Source of the DNA: an uncultured Sphingobacteriales bacterium | GTDB lineage: Bacteria > Bacteroidota > Bacteroidia > Chitinophagales > Chitinophagaceae | DNA: 33,818 bases | Assembly (NCBI GenBank): GCA_946479435.1 | Contig: CAMLFX010000026.1 | Location: forward strand, 1-33,818 | Reading direction: 5' to 3' | Part shown: one piece after another, positions 13,698-22,342 of the stretch | Layout of the letters: every line of letters begins with the position of its first letter | Numbering within the stretch: position 1 is the first letter of the stretch | The notes under the pieces: generated by a model | The model's database searches: none | Seen by the model: the letters and a program-made list of their open reading frames with translations, nothing else | What the model was told of the DNA's origin: nothing | Made by a program: the position numbers and the translations under genes

Positions 13698-16262
13698 TTA
13701 CCATTCACCGGGTGCATCATTATTAAGGCGTATGCGTACCAGCCCACCAGGCTTTATACCCAACCTAAGCCCTATAGCAGGCCGGTTCAGGCTGTTCCAG
13801 GATTGTACTACATCCAAACGTAAAAAGCGCGCCCATTTATAACCCAGATTATCAACACCTGCAAAAGCTTCTGTATAGTAATTGTTGCTGCCAGCGTAGA
13901 AGGTATTGTTACCTAATACAAGATACCATTGTGCCTGGCGTAGTAATGGAATTTTGTTGGTCAGCAACCCTTTCATAGAATACTCTATATGCGCTTCGCC
14001 GTATATATTCTCATGATTGCTGTATTGGTAGTATGGCATTAACTGAAAGCTTTGCATATACGGCGCAGCAAGGGTTATCTGGTTATCAGAAAAATGCAGC
14101 AGGTCAGGTATGGCCACAGCTTTATCGTTTATAAAGCCACCTACTGAAATGCTATAATCGAGCGCACCGAATATTTTTAGCCTGAGGTTATCGTTGACAG
14201 TAAAACGCCACTTATCGAAATCTGTTTTGCTGTTTAAGATATCGGGGATACCTTTTTCATAAGCTAAAGTAAATACAGGCCACCTGCTTTTGTTAGGTTC
14301 TTTGTAACCGGGATATTGCGTATAAGTATAACCGGGTTGGTACGACAGAGCGATCTTGGCGATCACCGCATTGTGCGGCGCCCATGCTAAAGTAGCCGGC
14401 ACATTTGGCGTATTGCTTGTTAGCTTTGATTCTGCATTCTTTGCCCATGAATAGCCTGTAGTATTATCTAAAGGTGTACGTTCCTGGTAATTCAGTTTTA
14501 TATTCCAGCTAAAGCCATTGCCATGATCTTTTTCAAAGAACAATGCAGCGTCCCAACGTTCATACAACTTCATGTAGTTTTTAGCATACAGCAATGTTGA
14601 AATTGTATTGTATAAAGGATACATACTACTAATAGGATTGTATTGAAAAACATACCTGCCACCCTGCACGCCTACCTGCCAAAACTTATCGCGCCAGTTT
14701 TTGTTGTCTTTACGATAGCTAATCTTCGCTATCGCATTGAAGCGGTCGTTGCTAAAACCATAACGTGCAGCAGCAACGGTATTGATATGCGTATAGGTGT
14801 CCACCTCATGGCTCCAGTACACTTTAGGCGCTACCACCAGTCCTTCAACAGAATTAAAACTCACCAGTGGGTTTACGGGACTTAATATGGCATTTGTACG
14901 GATATTATTTTTATATTCTCTGGTGTCCATATTCAAGCCCGATAATAAAAAGCTACCCATAGTAGGCTTATTATATTCCTTACGCATTGAATCGATATAC
15001 TGCGGATCGGAAAACCTGATACGTAAACTATCCTTTACCACATAGTCGTTTTTCTCATCGGCCTCTAATGGCACAGCCCGGTTAGCACTCCAGTAAGTAG
15101 TATCTTTTTTATTAGCGGCAGGGTCGTACTCGCTGATAATTTTTGTTTCAAAAATGCTATCGGGTATCGGCTCGTTTATTTTCTGGTTGTTGTACACCGT
15201 CATAAAATAACCGGATACATCGAAGCCTAATACATTTAAAGTTGGGTATAGCAATTGGCTTTTCACTACCCATTCATCTTTCTTTAATGGCAGGTGTACC
15301 TGTTCTATTTTAAGCGTATCGAGCGTTTGCAGGTTGGCAGTTTTTGTTGCGGTCAGTTTAAGACTGTGTATCACCCAATCTTCTTCAGCAATATAAATGA
15401 CACCTGTAAACAAAGGCTCGTACAAGCGTTTTGGTGTTACCTGTATCTTATCAATAGTATACCCATTCTCTTGAAACTCACCGAGGTATTTGTATTTATA
15501 GTAGTTAAGCGCATTATCGCTAACAGGTGATATTAAACCACGTGGTGCTGCACCAATGAATGGATTTACATTGTTCTCGTAAAAAGTAACGATTGGCGGC
15601 ATACGGCTGAGGCCCATTCCTTTAGGGTCGCCACTCTGTTTAACCGAACGTATGACAGTATGCCGCTTATCAGGGGCCTTTGAATAATAGTCGGCTTCCT
15701 GTTCACAGAGGTATAAAATACCTTTCCCTGTAGAGTCTAACCCAAATTCACTTTTTACAGTCTCTCCATCTTTTTTCTTCATAACGCCCGCAATAGAGTT
15801 AGGCATGATACGGTTACGAAACACCCCTTTCAGGTATATAGAAGTTTGGAACGATTTAATTTGATCGAGGTGAAACCCGCGGCGTTGTATAACCTTACGG
15901 ATAATGCCATAAGCGGGGTCTTCGGCATTGGCCTTAACCACAACATTTTTCAGCTCCAATGTTTGCTCTTGCAATAAGAAATTATGCGCTACTGCTTCGT
16001 TGCCTTTTATTGTTGTACTGAATATCGCTTGCCTGAAGCCCATGAACTGGCAAACCACTTTGTAGGTACCCGGTTGCAAGTTCAACTGATATTCAGCATC
16101 AGCATTTGCAGTTGTACCTATTGCAGTACCTTGTATGTATATGGTGGCAAAAGGCAACCCATCCCCTTTCTCGTCCGTCACTTTACCTTTAAGCGTGCCT
16201 GCCATAGCCTGCACGCAGCCAACAAAAAAGCATAACAACGCAAAAGCGTAGCATTTTTTCAT
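13698..16262 (-). CDS. DUF5686 outer-membrane protein with carboxypeptidase-regulatory-like domain
   Basis: 854 residues. A signal peptide (about 1-21) is followed by a carboxypeptidase D regulatory-like beta-sandwich (22-105, LKGKVTDEKGDGLPFATIYIQGTAIGT), the N-terminal domain that often precedes Bacteroidota outer-membrane barrels. The remainder opens with AEDPAYGIIRKVIQRR, the DUF5686 signature, and continues as a long beta-rich barrel with many aromatic strands, ending RIRLNNDAPGEW. There is no TonB box or plug domain that I can recognise, so it is not a standard TonB-dependent transporter. Function is unknown. It is downstream of trpS and the deoxynucleoside kinase on the same strand, 69 bp after the latter. 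Confidence 0.88.
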   Translation of the reverse strand: MKKCYAFALLCFFVGCVQAMAGTLKGKVTDEKGDGLPFATIYIQGTAIGTTANADAEYQLNLQPGTYKVVCQFMGFRQAIFSTTIKGNEAVAHNFLLQEQTLELKNVVVKANAEDPAYGIIRKVIQRRGFHLDQIKSFQTSIYLKGVFRNRIMPNSIAGVMKKKDGETVKSEFGLDSTGKGILYLCEQEADYYSKAPDKRHTVIRSVKQSGDPKGMGLSRMPPIVTFYENNVNPFIGAAPRGLISPVSDNALNYYKYKYLGEFQENGYTIDKIQVTPKRLYEPLFTGVIYIAEEDWVIHSLKLTATKTANLQTLDTLKIEQVHLPLKKDEWVVKSQLLYPTLNVLGFDVSGYFMTVYNNQKINEPIPDSIFETKIISEYDPAANKKDTTYWSANRAVPLEADEKNDYVVKDSLRIRFSDPQYIDSMRKEYNKPTMGSFLLSGLNMDTREYKNNIRTNAILSPVNPLVSFNSVEGLVVAPKVYWSHEVDTYTHINTVAAARYGFSNDRFNAIAKISYRKDNKNWRDKFWQVGVQGGRYVFQYNPISSMYPLYNTISTLLYAKNYMKLYERWDAALFFEKDHGNGFSWNIKLNYQERTPLDNTTGYSWAKNAESKLTSNTPNVPATLAWAPHNAVIAKIALSYQPGYTYTQYPGYKEPNKSRWPVFTLAYEKGIPDILNSKTDFDKWRFTVNDNLRLKIFGALDYSISVGGFINDKAVAIPDLLHFSDNQITLAAPYMQSFQLMPYYQYSNHENIYGEAHIEYSMKGLLTNKIPLLRQAQWYLVLGNNTFYAGSNNYYTEAFAGVDNLGYKWARFLRLDVVQSWNSLNRPAIGLRLGIKPGGLVRIRLNNDAPGEW

Positions 16263-16331
16263 TGCAGTATGTTTAAGTATTTATCCGGCCTTAAATATAT
16301 CGGGATAATTGTAAGAAAGTTACAGCTTTTA

Positions 16332-16967
16332 CTAAAAAAGCCCATTGATCTGCGCGTCAATACGTCGCACTACTTCAGCCAGGGCTTCTTCGCTTTCTTC
16401 AAAATGAAGTGTATCCACATCTACAACCAGTAAAGGCCCATCGTTGTATTTGTCTATCCACTTGTTGTAAAACTCGTTCAGCCTTTTTAAATAATCGAGC
16501 CTGATGTTTTCTTCGTATTCACGGCCACGCTTCTGTATCTGGTCGACCAAGGTAGGTATAGACGCTTTCAGGTAGATGAGCAAATCGGGTGGTTTTACCA
16601 TTTTCTTCAGCGATTCGAAAAAAGAAGAATAGTTCTCATAATCGCGCTTGGTCATAAGGCCCATATCGTACAGGTTGGGTGCGAAGATGTACGCATCTTC
16701 ATACACGGTACGGTCCTGTATTACGCTCTCATTGCCATCGCGTATCTCCAGCAAGCTCTTCAGCCTGTTGTTCAGAAAGTATATCTGCAACGGGAAAGAC
16801 CAGCGGGGCATATCCTCATAAAAATCAACCAGGTATGGGTTATGCTCTACATCTTCAAAATGCGGCTGCCATTTATAGTGCTTCGCCAACATTTGCGTAA
16901 GCGTGGTTTTGCCTGCGCCTATGTTACCGGCAATAGCTATATGTTTTGGAGCACGTTTTGATGGCAT
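16332..16967 (-). CDS. Deoxynucleoside kinase
   Basis: 211 residues. It phosphorylates deoxynucleosides (typically dA/dG or dC in bacteria) for salvage. The Walker A loop is GNIGAGKT (14-21), the DR[ST] base-recognition/catalytic segment is QDRTVYEDAY (Asp85, Arg86, Glu90), and the lid is QKRGREYE (146-152) with arginines for the triphosphate. Length and motifs match the bacterial dNK/dGK-dAK group rather than thymidine kinase. Specificity is not decidable by eye. It lies 54 bp downstream of trpS with a TATCTTG-type box in the gap, so it may have its own promoter. Confidence 0.93.
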   Translation of the reverse strand: MPSKRAPKHIAIAGNIGAGKTTLTQMLAKHYKWQPHFEDVEHNPYLVDFYEDMPRWSFPLQIYFLNNRLKSLLEIRDGNESVIQDRTVYEDAYIFAPNLYDMGLMTKRDYENYSSFFESLKKMVKPPDLLIYLKASIPTLVDQIQKRGREYEENIRLDYLKRLNEFYNKWIDKYNDGPLLVVDVDTLHFEESEEALAEVVRRIDAQINGLF

Positions 16968-16987
16968 GAGTAACCCTTAGAGATGTA

Positions 16988-16994
16988 CAAGATA
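16988..16994 (-). promoter_or_regulatory. Candidate -7-like box (TATCTTG) of the deoxynucleoside kinase gene
   Basis: TATCTTG on the minus strand, 20 nt before the ATG at 16967, is the same one-T-short variant seen before aroQ and trpS. There is no TTG at the expected upstream distance. Confidence 0.3.
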
Positions 16995-17021
16995 ATGATG
17001 CGAAGTCTAAAAACCTCGCTA

Positions 17022-18020
17022 TTAGTAATAATTTATTCCTATTAACTTCCTGGCTTCGGCAATTGTTTTCGATGTACTTACACGCGCTTTTTCAGCGCCT
17101 TCCTTCAGTATCTTACCAATCTTAGCTTCATCTTTTTGCAGCTCTGCAGCACGTTCTCGTATTGGCCTGATGAAGGTAACCATATCTTCTGCCAGTTGCT
17201 TTTTCATATCGCCATAGCGGATAGTGCAGTTATTGTATGCACTACGGAATGTTTCTTCAGTTTCCGGTGTAGATACCAGGTGCATGAGCTGAAAAATATT
17301 CTGAATATAGTCGGGCATTTCGCTGTTATGTTCAGTAGGCCCGCTATCAGTTTTCGCTTTCATCACTTTTTTGCGTATCAGGTCATCTTCATCGGCAAGG
17401 TATAGTGTTGCATTGCCATGCTCACTTTTGCTCATTTTACCTGTACCATCAAGGCTGGGTACTTTTATCAACGCATCGTTGTAGTTAAAAGCCTGCGGCT
17501 CAGGGAACAATTCACCATAGCGGCTGTTGAAGCGATGTGCAAAGTTGCGCGCCATTTCCACATGCTGCTCCTGGTCTTTACCTACCGGCACTTTCACAGC
17601 ACGGTGTATCAATATATCAGCCGTCATGAGTACAGGATATGTAAGCAAACCGGCATTAACATTCTCGGGCTGCATACGTACTTTGTCTTTGAACGTAGGT
17701 ACTTTTTCCAGTTCACCTTTATAAGCCAGCATATTCAACATAAGATACAGCTCCGGGATTTCCGGTATATCGCTTTGTGCATATAGTGCTACTTTATCGG
17801 GGTCGAGGCCGCTGGCTACGTTTTCAGCCACTACACGGTGTACGTTCGCCTTCAGGTCTTTAGGATCGGGATGCGTAGTAAGGGAATGATAATCGGCTAC
17901 AAAAAAGTAGCAGTTAAATTCTTCCTGCATACGCACGTAATTGCGCATCGCACCAAAATAGTTGCCCAAATGCAGGTATCCGGTAGAGCGGATACCACTA
18001 ACTACGATCTCTTTGCTCAT
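17022..18020 (-). CDS. trpS: Tryptophanyl-tRNA synthetase
   Basis: 332 residues from the start at 18020. A class I synthetase that charges tRNA-Trp. The HIGH-equivalent is HLGN (17-20) within SGIRSTGYLHLGNYFGA and the KMSKS loop is at 195-199 within DGTGKMSKSEHGN; PVGKDQEQHVEMARN is the usual tryptophan-pocket neighbourhood. An in-frame ATG at 18032 would add MPPV, but it lies within the candidate -7 box (18030-18036), which favours 18020. The gene is divergent from the Nramp-USP gene across 96 bp and is upstream of the deoxynucleoside kinase gene. Confidence 0.97.
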   Translation of the reverse strand: MSKEIVVSGIRSTGYLHLGNYFGAMRNYVRMQEEFNCYFFVADYHSLTTHPDPKDLKANVHRVVAENVASGLDPDKVALYAQSDIPEIPELYLMLNMLAYKGELEKVPTFKDKVRMQPENVNAGLLTYPVLMTADILIHRAVKVPVGKDQEQHVEMARNFAHRFNSRYGELFPEPQAFNYNDALIKVPSLDGTGKMSKSEHGNATLYLADEDDLIRKKVMKAKTDSGPTEHNSEMPDYIQNIFQLMHLVSTPETEETFRSAYNNCTIRYGDMKKQLAEDMVTFIRPIRERAAELQKDEAKIGKILKEGAEKARVSTSKTIAEARKLIGINYY

Positions 18021-18029
18021 AACAGGCGG

Positions 18030-18060
18030 CAAGATACAAAACGTGGGTGGGCTAATACAA
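18030..18060 (-). promoter_or_regulatory. Candidate trpS promoter: TTG-N21-TATCTTG
   Basis: On the minus strand TTG at 18060-18058 and TATCTTG at 18036-18030 are 21 nt apart, and the box ends 9 nt before the ATG at 18020. Its TTG is 2 bp from the TTG of the divergent Nramp promoter, giving back-to-back promoters. Confidence 0.45.
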
Positions 18061-18062
18061 TT

Positions 18063-18092
18063 TTGAATATTGCTATATATTTTTTAGGTTTG
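18063..18092 (+). promoter_or_regulatory. Promoter of the Nramp-USP gene: TTG-N19-TAGGTTTG
   Basis: TTG at 18063-18065 and TAGGTTTG at 18085-18092 are exactly 19 nt apart, a full match to the Bacteroidota consensus. The ATG is 24 nt past the box. The -7 box is embedded in the TTTAG/CTAAA operator that starts at 18083. Confidence 0.75.
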
Positions 18093-18109
18093 TCTAAATT
18101 TTATTTTAG
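18083..18109. promoter_or_regulatory. Metalloregulator-type operator with three TTTAG half-sites at 11 bp spacing
   Basis: TTTAG (18083-18087), CTAAA (18094-18098) and TTTAG (18105-18109) alternate in orientation with 6 nt spacers. The first two form TTTAGGTTTGTCTAAA, which resembles DtxR/MntR-type boxes, and the last two form CTAAATTTTATTTTAG. The array covers the -7 box and the predicted start site and ends 7 nt before the ATG. Repression by a metal-loaded DtxR/MntR-type regulator is inferred; no such regulator gene is in the window. Confidence 0.6.
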
Positions 18110-18116
18110 ATAGAAA

Positions 18117-20000
18117 ATGAGCTGGAAAGCATCGGATAAGTCGTTGAGCGATGTACATGAATCTATCAACCCATCGGACGCAAGAAGTAAACTAAGGAAG
18201 ATAGCCGCATTTTTCGGGCCGGCATACCTTATAAGTGTAGGCTATATGGACCCCGGTAACTGGGCTACAGACCTTGCCGGTGGCAGCCAGTTTGGCTACA
18301 GACTATTATGGGTTTTGCTGATGAGCAACATGATGGCTTTGCTATTACAATCGCTTAGCGCAAGGCTGGGCATTGTGCAAGGCCGCGACCTGGCGCAATG
18401 CAACCGCGAAGTATATCCGCGGGGTATGAATTTCATACTATATATACTTGCTGAAATAGCTATTGCTGCCTGCGACCTTGCCGAGGTGCTGGGTATGGCC
18501 ATAGGCCTGAATCTATTACTGGGCATACCCTTGCTGTGGGGCGTCTCTATCACCTTTCTCGATACTATACTACTACTTTACCTGCAAAGGCTGGGCATGC
18601 GCAAAATGGAGGCCTTCATTATAACGCTGGTTGCAATAATTGGCGGATGCTTTTTGCTGGAAATGTTTTTAGCAAAGCCTTCAGGTATAGAAATGGCGAA
18701 GGGATTAATACCATCCTTACCTAACAGCACAGCGCTATATATAGCCATTGGTATTATAGGCGCCACAGTGATGCCGCATAATTTATACCTGCACTCGGCA
18801 TTGGTACAAACACGTAAGATAAACCGCGATGACACCTCTATAAAAAAAGCTATCAAGTTCAATATATGGGATAGCACTATAGCGCTGAATATGGCCTTCT
18901 TCGTTAATGCATCGATACTCATACTTGCGGCCTCGGTGTTTTATACATCGGGCAATAACCAGGTAGCATCGTTGGAAGATGCGCATAAATTGCTTGAACC
19001 ACTATTAGGTAATAAATGGGCATCGCATTTGTTTGCCATAGCACTGATAGCCGCCGGGCAAAGCTCTACAGTAACAGGCACACTGGCCGGGCAAATTGTG
19101 ATGGAAGGTTATTTACGCCTGCGTATAAACCCATGGATGAGACGGATGATAACACGCCTGCTGGCCATTGTACCGGCTATACTGGTAATATGGCTAATGG
19201 GCGAAACAATGGTAGATAGCATGCTTGTATTTAGCCAGGTGCTATTAAGTATGCAACTGGCATTTGCTGTAATACCATTGTTACATTTTGTAAGCGATAA
19301 AAAACGAATGGGTAAATTTGCTATTGGCCCGGTTACTAAAATTGCCGGCTGGCTAATAGCAGCAATAATTGTTGTACTAAACCTGAAACTGGTTTATGAA
19401 ACAGCACAAGACTGGGTAGCGGCCACCGATAATATTGTTTGGCAAGGAATGATATATTTAGGTGAAATTGGCATAGTTGTTTTGCTAATAATAACAATTG
19501 TGCACCCGTATATTTTACGAAAACGAGAAGCTGCCAATATTAATGTACACAAAGATGTGGCTATAGATAAACTACATACAATAGTATCAGAACCATTTTC
19601 CAGGATCGCTGTTGCGCTTGACTATAGCGATAAGGATACCAAAGCCATACAATACGCTGTACAGCTAGGCAGCTACACAACGCAGTATATATTAATACAC
19701 ATTGTAGAAAGCGCACAGGCACGTATGGTAGAAGAACAGGCGCAAGACTACGAAACGATAAAAGATAAAGAACACCTAAACGAGTACGTTCGTTTCTTAA
19801 AGGATAAAGGTTATGATGCGCAAGGTATAATTGGCTTCAACCACCGGTCGAAAGCAATAGCGAGGATCATAAAAGAATATGACTGCGACCTGCTGATTGT
19901 AGGTAGCCATGGGCATAAAACAATTGGCGACTGGGTGTTTGGGGAAACCATCAATTCGGTACGGCACCTGGTGAATATACCGGTATTCATAGCGAAATAA
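18117..20000 (+). CDS. Nramp-family divalent metal transporter fused to a universal stress protein domain
   Basis: 627 residues. Residues about 30-465 are an 11-helix Nramp transporter that takes up Mn2+ or Fe2+ with protons. Both metal-site motifs are present: DPGN (45-48) in helix 1 and ATVMPHN (216-222) in helix 6, with Met219 kept as in Mn/Fe carriers and unlike Mg-type relatives. Residues about 493-627 form a cytoplasmic UspA domain starting SRIAVALDYSD and ending in VGSHGHKTIGDWVFGETINSVRHL, the ATP-binding G-x2-G-x9-G-type loop. The fusion is a single uninterrupted frame. The promoter carries a metalloregulator-like operator. How the nucleotide-binding domain affects transport is unknown. 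The name mntH would be reasonable but is not certain. Confidence 0.93.
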   Translation: MSWKASDKSLSDVHESINPSDARSKLRKIAAFFGPAYLISVGYMDPGNWATDLAGGSQFGYRLLWVLLMSNMMALLLQSLSARLGIVQGRDLAQCNREVYPRGMNFILYILAEIAIAACDLAEVLGMAIGLNLLLGIPLLWGVSITFLDTILLLYLQRLGMRKMEAFIITLVAIIGGCFLLEMFLAKPSGIEMAKGLIPSLPNSTALYIAIGIIGATVMPHNLYLHSALVQTRKINRDDTSIKKAIKFNIWDSTIALNMAFFVNASILILAASVFYTSGNNQVASLEDAHKLLEPLLGNKWASHLFAIALIAAGQSSTVTGTLAGQIVMEGYLRLRINPWMRRMITRLLAIVPAILVIWLMGETMVDSMLVFSQVLLSMQLAFAVIPLLHFVSDKKRMGKFAIGPVTKIAGWLIAAIIVVLNLKLVYETAQDWVAATDNIVWQGMIYLGEIGIVVLLIITIVHPYILRKREAANINVHKDVAIDKLHTIVSEPFSRIAVALDYSDKDTKAIQYAVQLGSYTTQYILIHIVESAQARMVEEQAQDYETIKDKEHLNEYVRFLKDKGYDAQGIIGFNHRSKAIARIIKEYDCDLLIVGSHGHKTIGDWVFGETINSVRHLVNIPVFIAK

Positions 20001-20029
20001 AGAAGGCCGCATAAGCGGCCTTCTTTTAT
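20000..20029. terminator. Strong, probably bidirectional terminator
   Basis: AAGAAGGCCGC, starting at the last base of the Nramp stop codon, pairs perfectly with GCGGCCTTCTT (20015-20025) around ATAA, followed by TTATT. On the minus strand the stem is preceded and followed by A/T-rich runs too, so it can also end the porin-like gene whose stop is at 20046. Confidence 0.9.
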
Positions 20030-20045
20030 TAATATTCTATTGCTA

Positions 20046-20678
20046 TTACAGGAATGAATAACCTACGTGCAATTGTATTGTCCTGTTCTTCCAGGCATCG
20101 CCAACACCGGTATTATTCTGATCGGAAAAACCAAGTATATAACGAGCTCCAATATTCAACTTAACAGGCAGATTTATTTGCAGGCCAATAACACCAGAAA
20201 TGTCGCCTCCTTTAAATAAACCTTTAGCATCCTTAACTAAAGCATCTTTGTCTTGCAGTGAAACTATACCACTATACTGAGGCCCAATTTGTATCCAGGC
20301 CATTGAGAACAATTTGTAATTAAATAGTACAGGTATGTTCAGGTAGCTGGCGCGCACATTGAAAGATTTGCCACTATCAGCGGGATTGTTATAATATGAA
20401 GATGGCAACGGATTATCGATCTCATATTTTGTTTGGCTAAACAGCGCTTCAGCACTAACGCCTATTTTATTGCGGTGTACGCCTACAAAAATGCCGCCCA
20501 ATACGCCGCCCTGGTAAGCCTCTTTCCATGTTTTACCATCAAGTTTGGAGAAGTTGGCACCTACTTTTATGCCAAGGTCAACCTTTACAGGCAATACCGA
20601 TTGCGCAGCACCGGTAACCTGCGCATACATCATAGCAGGTATGCAGAACGATAACAGAGTAAAAAATAATTTTTTCAT
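20046..20678 (-). CDS. Small outer-membrane beta-barrel (PorT/OMP_b-brl_2-like) protein
   Basis: 210 residues. Signal peptide about 1-19 (MKKLFFTLLSFCIPAMMYAQ), then a run of amphipathic strands typical of eight-stranded barrels: VKVDLGIKVGANFSKL, GGVLGGIFVGVHRNKIGVSAEALFSQ, YLNIPVLFNYKL, WIQIGPQYSGIVSL, LKLNIGARYILGFSD-like, and a final IQLHVGYSFL with a C-terminal aromatic-x-hydrophobic ending. The open frame extends to 20732, but the ATG at 20678 gives a canonical signal peptide. Porin family is reliable by pattern, substrate unknown. It follows bshC by 56 bp on the same strand and ends at the bidirectional terminator. Confidence 0.85.
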   Translation of the reverse strand: MKKLFFTLLSFCIPAMMYAQVTGAAQSVLPVKVDLGIKVGANFSKLDGKTWKEAYQGGVLGGIFVGVHRNKIGVSAEALFSQTKYEIDNPLPSSYYNNPADSGKSFNVRASYLNIPVLFNYKLFSMAWIQIGPQYSGIVSLQDKDALVKDAKGLFKGGDISGVIGLQINLPVKLNIGARYILGFSDQNNTGVGDAWKNRTIQLHVGYSFL

Positions 20679-20734
20679 GCTTTGTTTTTTTAAAAGATGT
20701 GGATAATGGTGATCAACAAAAAATATGCCCAAAC

Positions 20735-22342
20735 CTACGCCACTTCTTCTAATACAAGAAATTCTTGTTTCAATGGCTGTATGTTTTCTTTTAGTATATC
20801 AAAATATGTAGGTCCATAACGCAAATACCAACTCATAAAGTTTTCTTTACGCTCCTGCAGGCTATCATCGGGGAATATTACCGAACGCAGCCGGGTAATT
20901 CTTTGCATATCTATTTGCATTTTTCTTTTTTCGGCACGCAGCATTTTCTTTTCTAAAACTTCTAACTGGTGTTTCATTTTTACCAAAGCGGCCTCGGCTG
21001 AACTACGTAGTGTGGTATCGAGCGATACGGCTTTTAACTTCAAAGCCAGCATAGCATTTTCAATCATGGCTGCTTCCTCCCCCGTTTGCCAGTCATCAGA
21101 GCTATGTGCAGCAACAAAATTTTTAACCAATATGGGCTCGGGCTTAAAAATGTCCTTAACTGATAGCTGAAGCTTTTCACGCAATTCGTGTTCTCTTTTA
21201 TTGATCCATAAAACAGATTGGCGAAGCATGACTACGGGGAAAAATACTTTATAATGTTCAAACACCGGCCTTAGCTGCAACCAATAAGCTACTTCGGCAC
21301 CACCACCTATAAAAGCCACATTAGGCAATATAGTTTCCTGGAACAACCCTCTTAATATCACATTAGGGCTAAAACGTTCAGGATGCATTTTTAATTCATT
21401 CAATAATTCAGTTTCACTAAATATTATCTCTGTATTCAACACCTCCCATTTATCACCGTTCTTTTCTATCCGCTCCCTGATGTTATCTTTCAGATAAAAC
21501 AGGTTAACAGGCCTTGGGTATGCCTGAGATTTATATTGTAGTTCTTCCAGCTTCTCCACTTGCGCAGTTACCAAAGGGTGCGCACAATGATTCAGCAGAT
21601 CGTCCTTAATTATTGGTAAAATGGCTTTCTTAAATGCTGCTTCATCAGGATTCAACACAACTAAACCATACTTGCCAAACAATTCGTTTACCAAATATTG
21701 TGTAGCATCTGCAATATTCTTATGCTTCAGGTATGCTTCTGTAAGCAGTTCTTTTAGTTGTTGCAGATTGGTACCCGGCGGGCCCATTACTTTAAAAAGC
21801 TCATCCAGAACTTTCTTCAGGCTTTTAGTATCCATGCGGCCAACAGCGCCGGTTTGTCCATCGGCATCCCAAACAAACTTTTTGCCTTCGTACCGGAACA
21901 CCCCAAGTTCTTCAAGATCATTATCCTCGCTACCTATATAGTAAACAGGTACAAAGTTCTTATCCGTATGCTTTGTATTCAGCTCCTCAGCAAGCTTGAT
22001 AGCATGTATTATTTTGTAAATGAAGTATAAGTATCCTGTAAGTAAATTGGGTTGGTGCGCAGTGCAAATGGTGAACGTATTATCGTTAGCCAGCAACTTT
22101 ATATTGTCATTTACGGCATCGTGGGTGGGTAAGCGGCTATATTGCTCTTGTAGTATGCTTACTAAAGTCTTTCTGTCAACCGGGTATTTACGTCTATCGG
22201 CAATGGCTTTTTCTATTCCTGCGGCATCGGGTTTATATGCGTAAAAATCTTTCAGGCGCTGGTCTTGCTTCAGATAGTCGAGAATGAGTGGTGTAAAATA
22301 ACCGGTATCAATATAAGGCAGGTACGTACAGTCTGTTTGCAC
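20735..22342 (-). CDS. bshC: Bacillithiol biosynthesis cysteine-adding enzyme BshC
   Basis: About 535 residues. It ligates cysteine to glucosaminyl-malate in the last step of bacillithiol synthesis, the low-molecular-weight thiol of many Bacteroidota. Recognisable family blocks are YLPYIDTGYF near the start, CTAHQPNLLTGYLYFIYK (about 95-112), VYYIGSEDNDLEELG, GGGAEVAYWLQLRPVFEHYKV and a long C-terminal coiled coil rich in Lys/Glu. There is no ATG: a stop codon lies three codons upstream of TTG at 22348, so translation must begin at TTG 22348 or GTG 22342. I prefer GTG; a TACCTTCG box (22363-22370) then lies 20 nt upstream, the spacing seen for several other genes here. Confidence 0.93.
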   Translation of the reverse strand: MQTDCTYLPYIDTGYFTPLILDYLKQDQRLKDFYAYKPDAAGIEKAIADRRKYPVDRKTLVSILQEQYSRLPTHDAVNDNIKLLANDNTFTICTAHQPNLLTGYLYFIYKIIHAIKLAEELNTKHTDKNFVPVYYIGSEDNDLEELGVFRYEGKKFVWDADGQTGAVGRMDTKSLKKVLDELFKVMGPPGTNLQQLKELLTEAYLKHKNIADATQYLVNELFGKYGLVVLNPDEAAFKKAILPIIKDDLLNHCAHPLVTAQVEKLEELQYKSQAYPRPVNLFYLKDNIRERIEKNGDKWEVLNTEIIFSETELLNELKMHPERFSPNVILRGLFQETILPNVAFIGGGAEVAYWLQLRPVFEHYKVFFPVVMLRQSVLWINKREHELREKLQLSVKDIFKPEPILVKNFVAAHSSDDWQTGEEAAMIENAMLALKLKAVSLDTTLRSSAEAALVKMKHQLEVLEKKMLRAEKRKMQIDMQRITRLRSVIFPDDSLQERKENFMSWYLRYGPTYFDILKENIQPLKQEFLVLEEVA

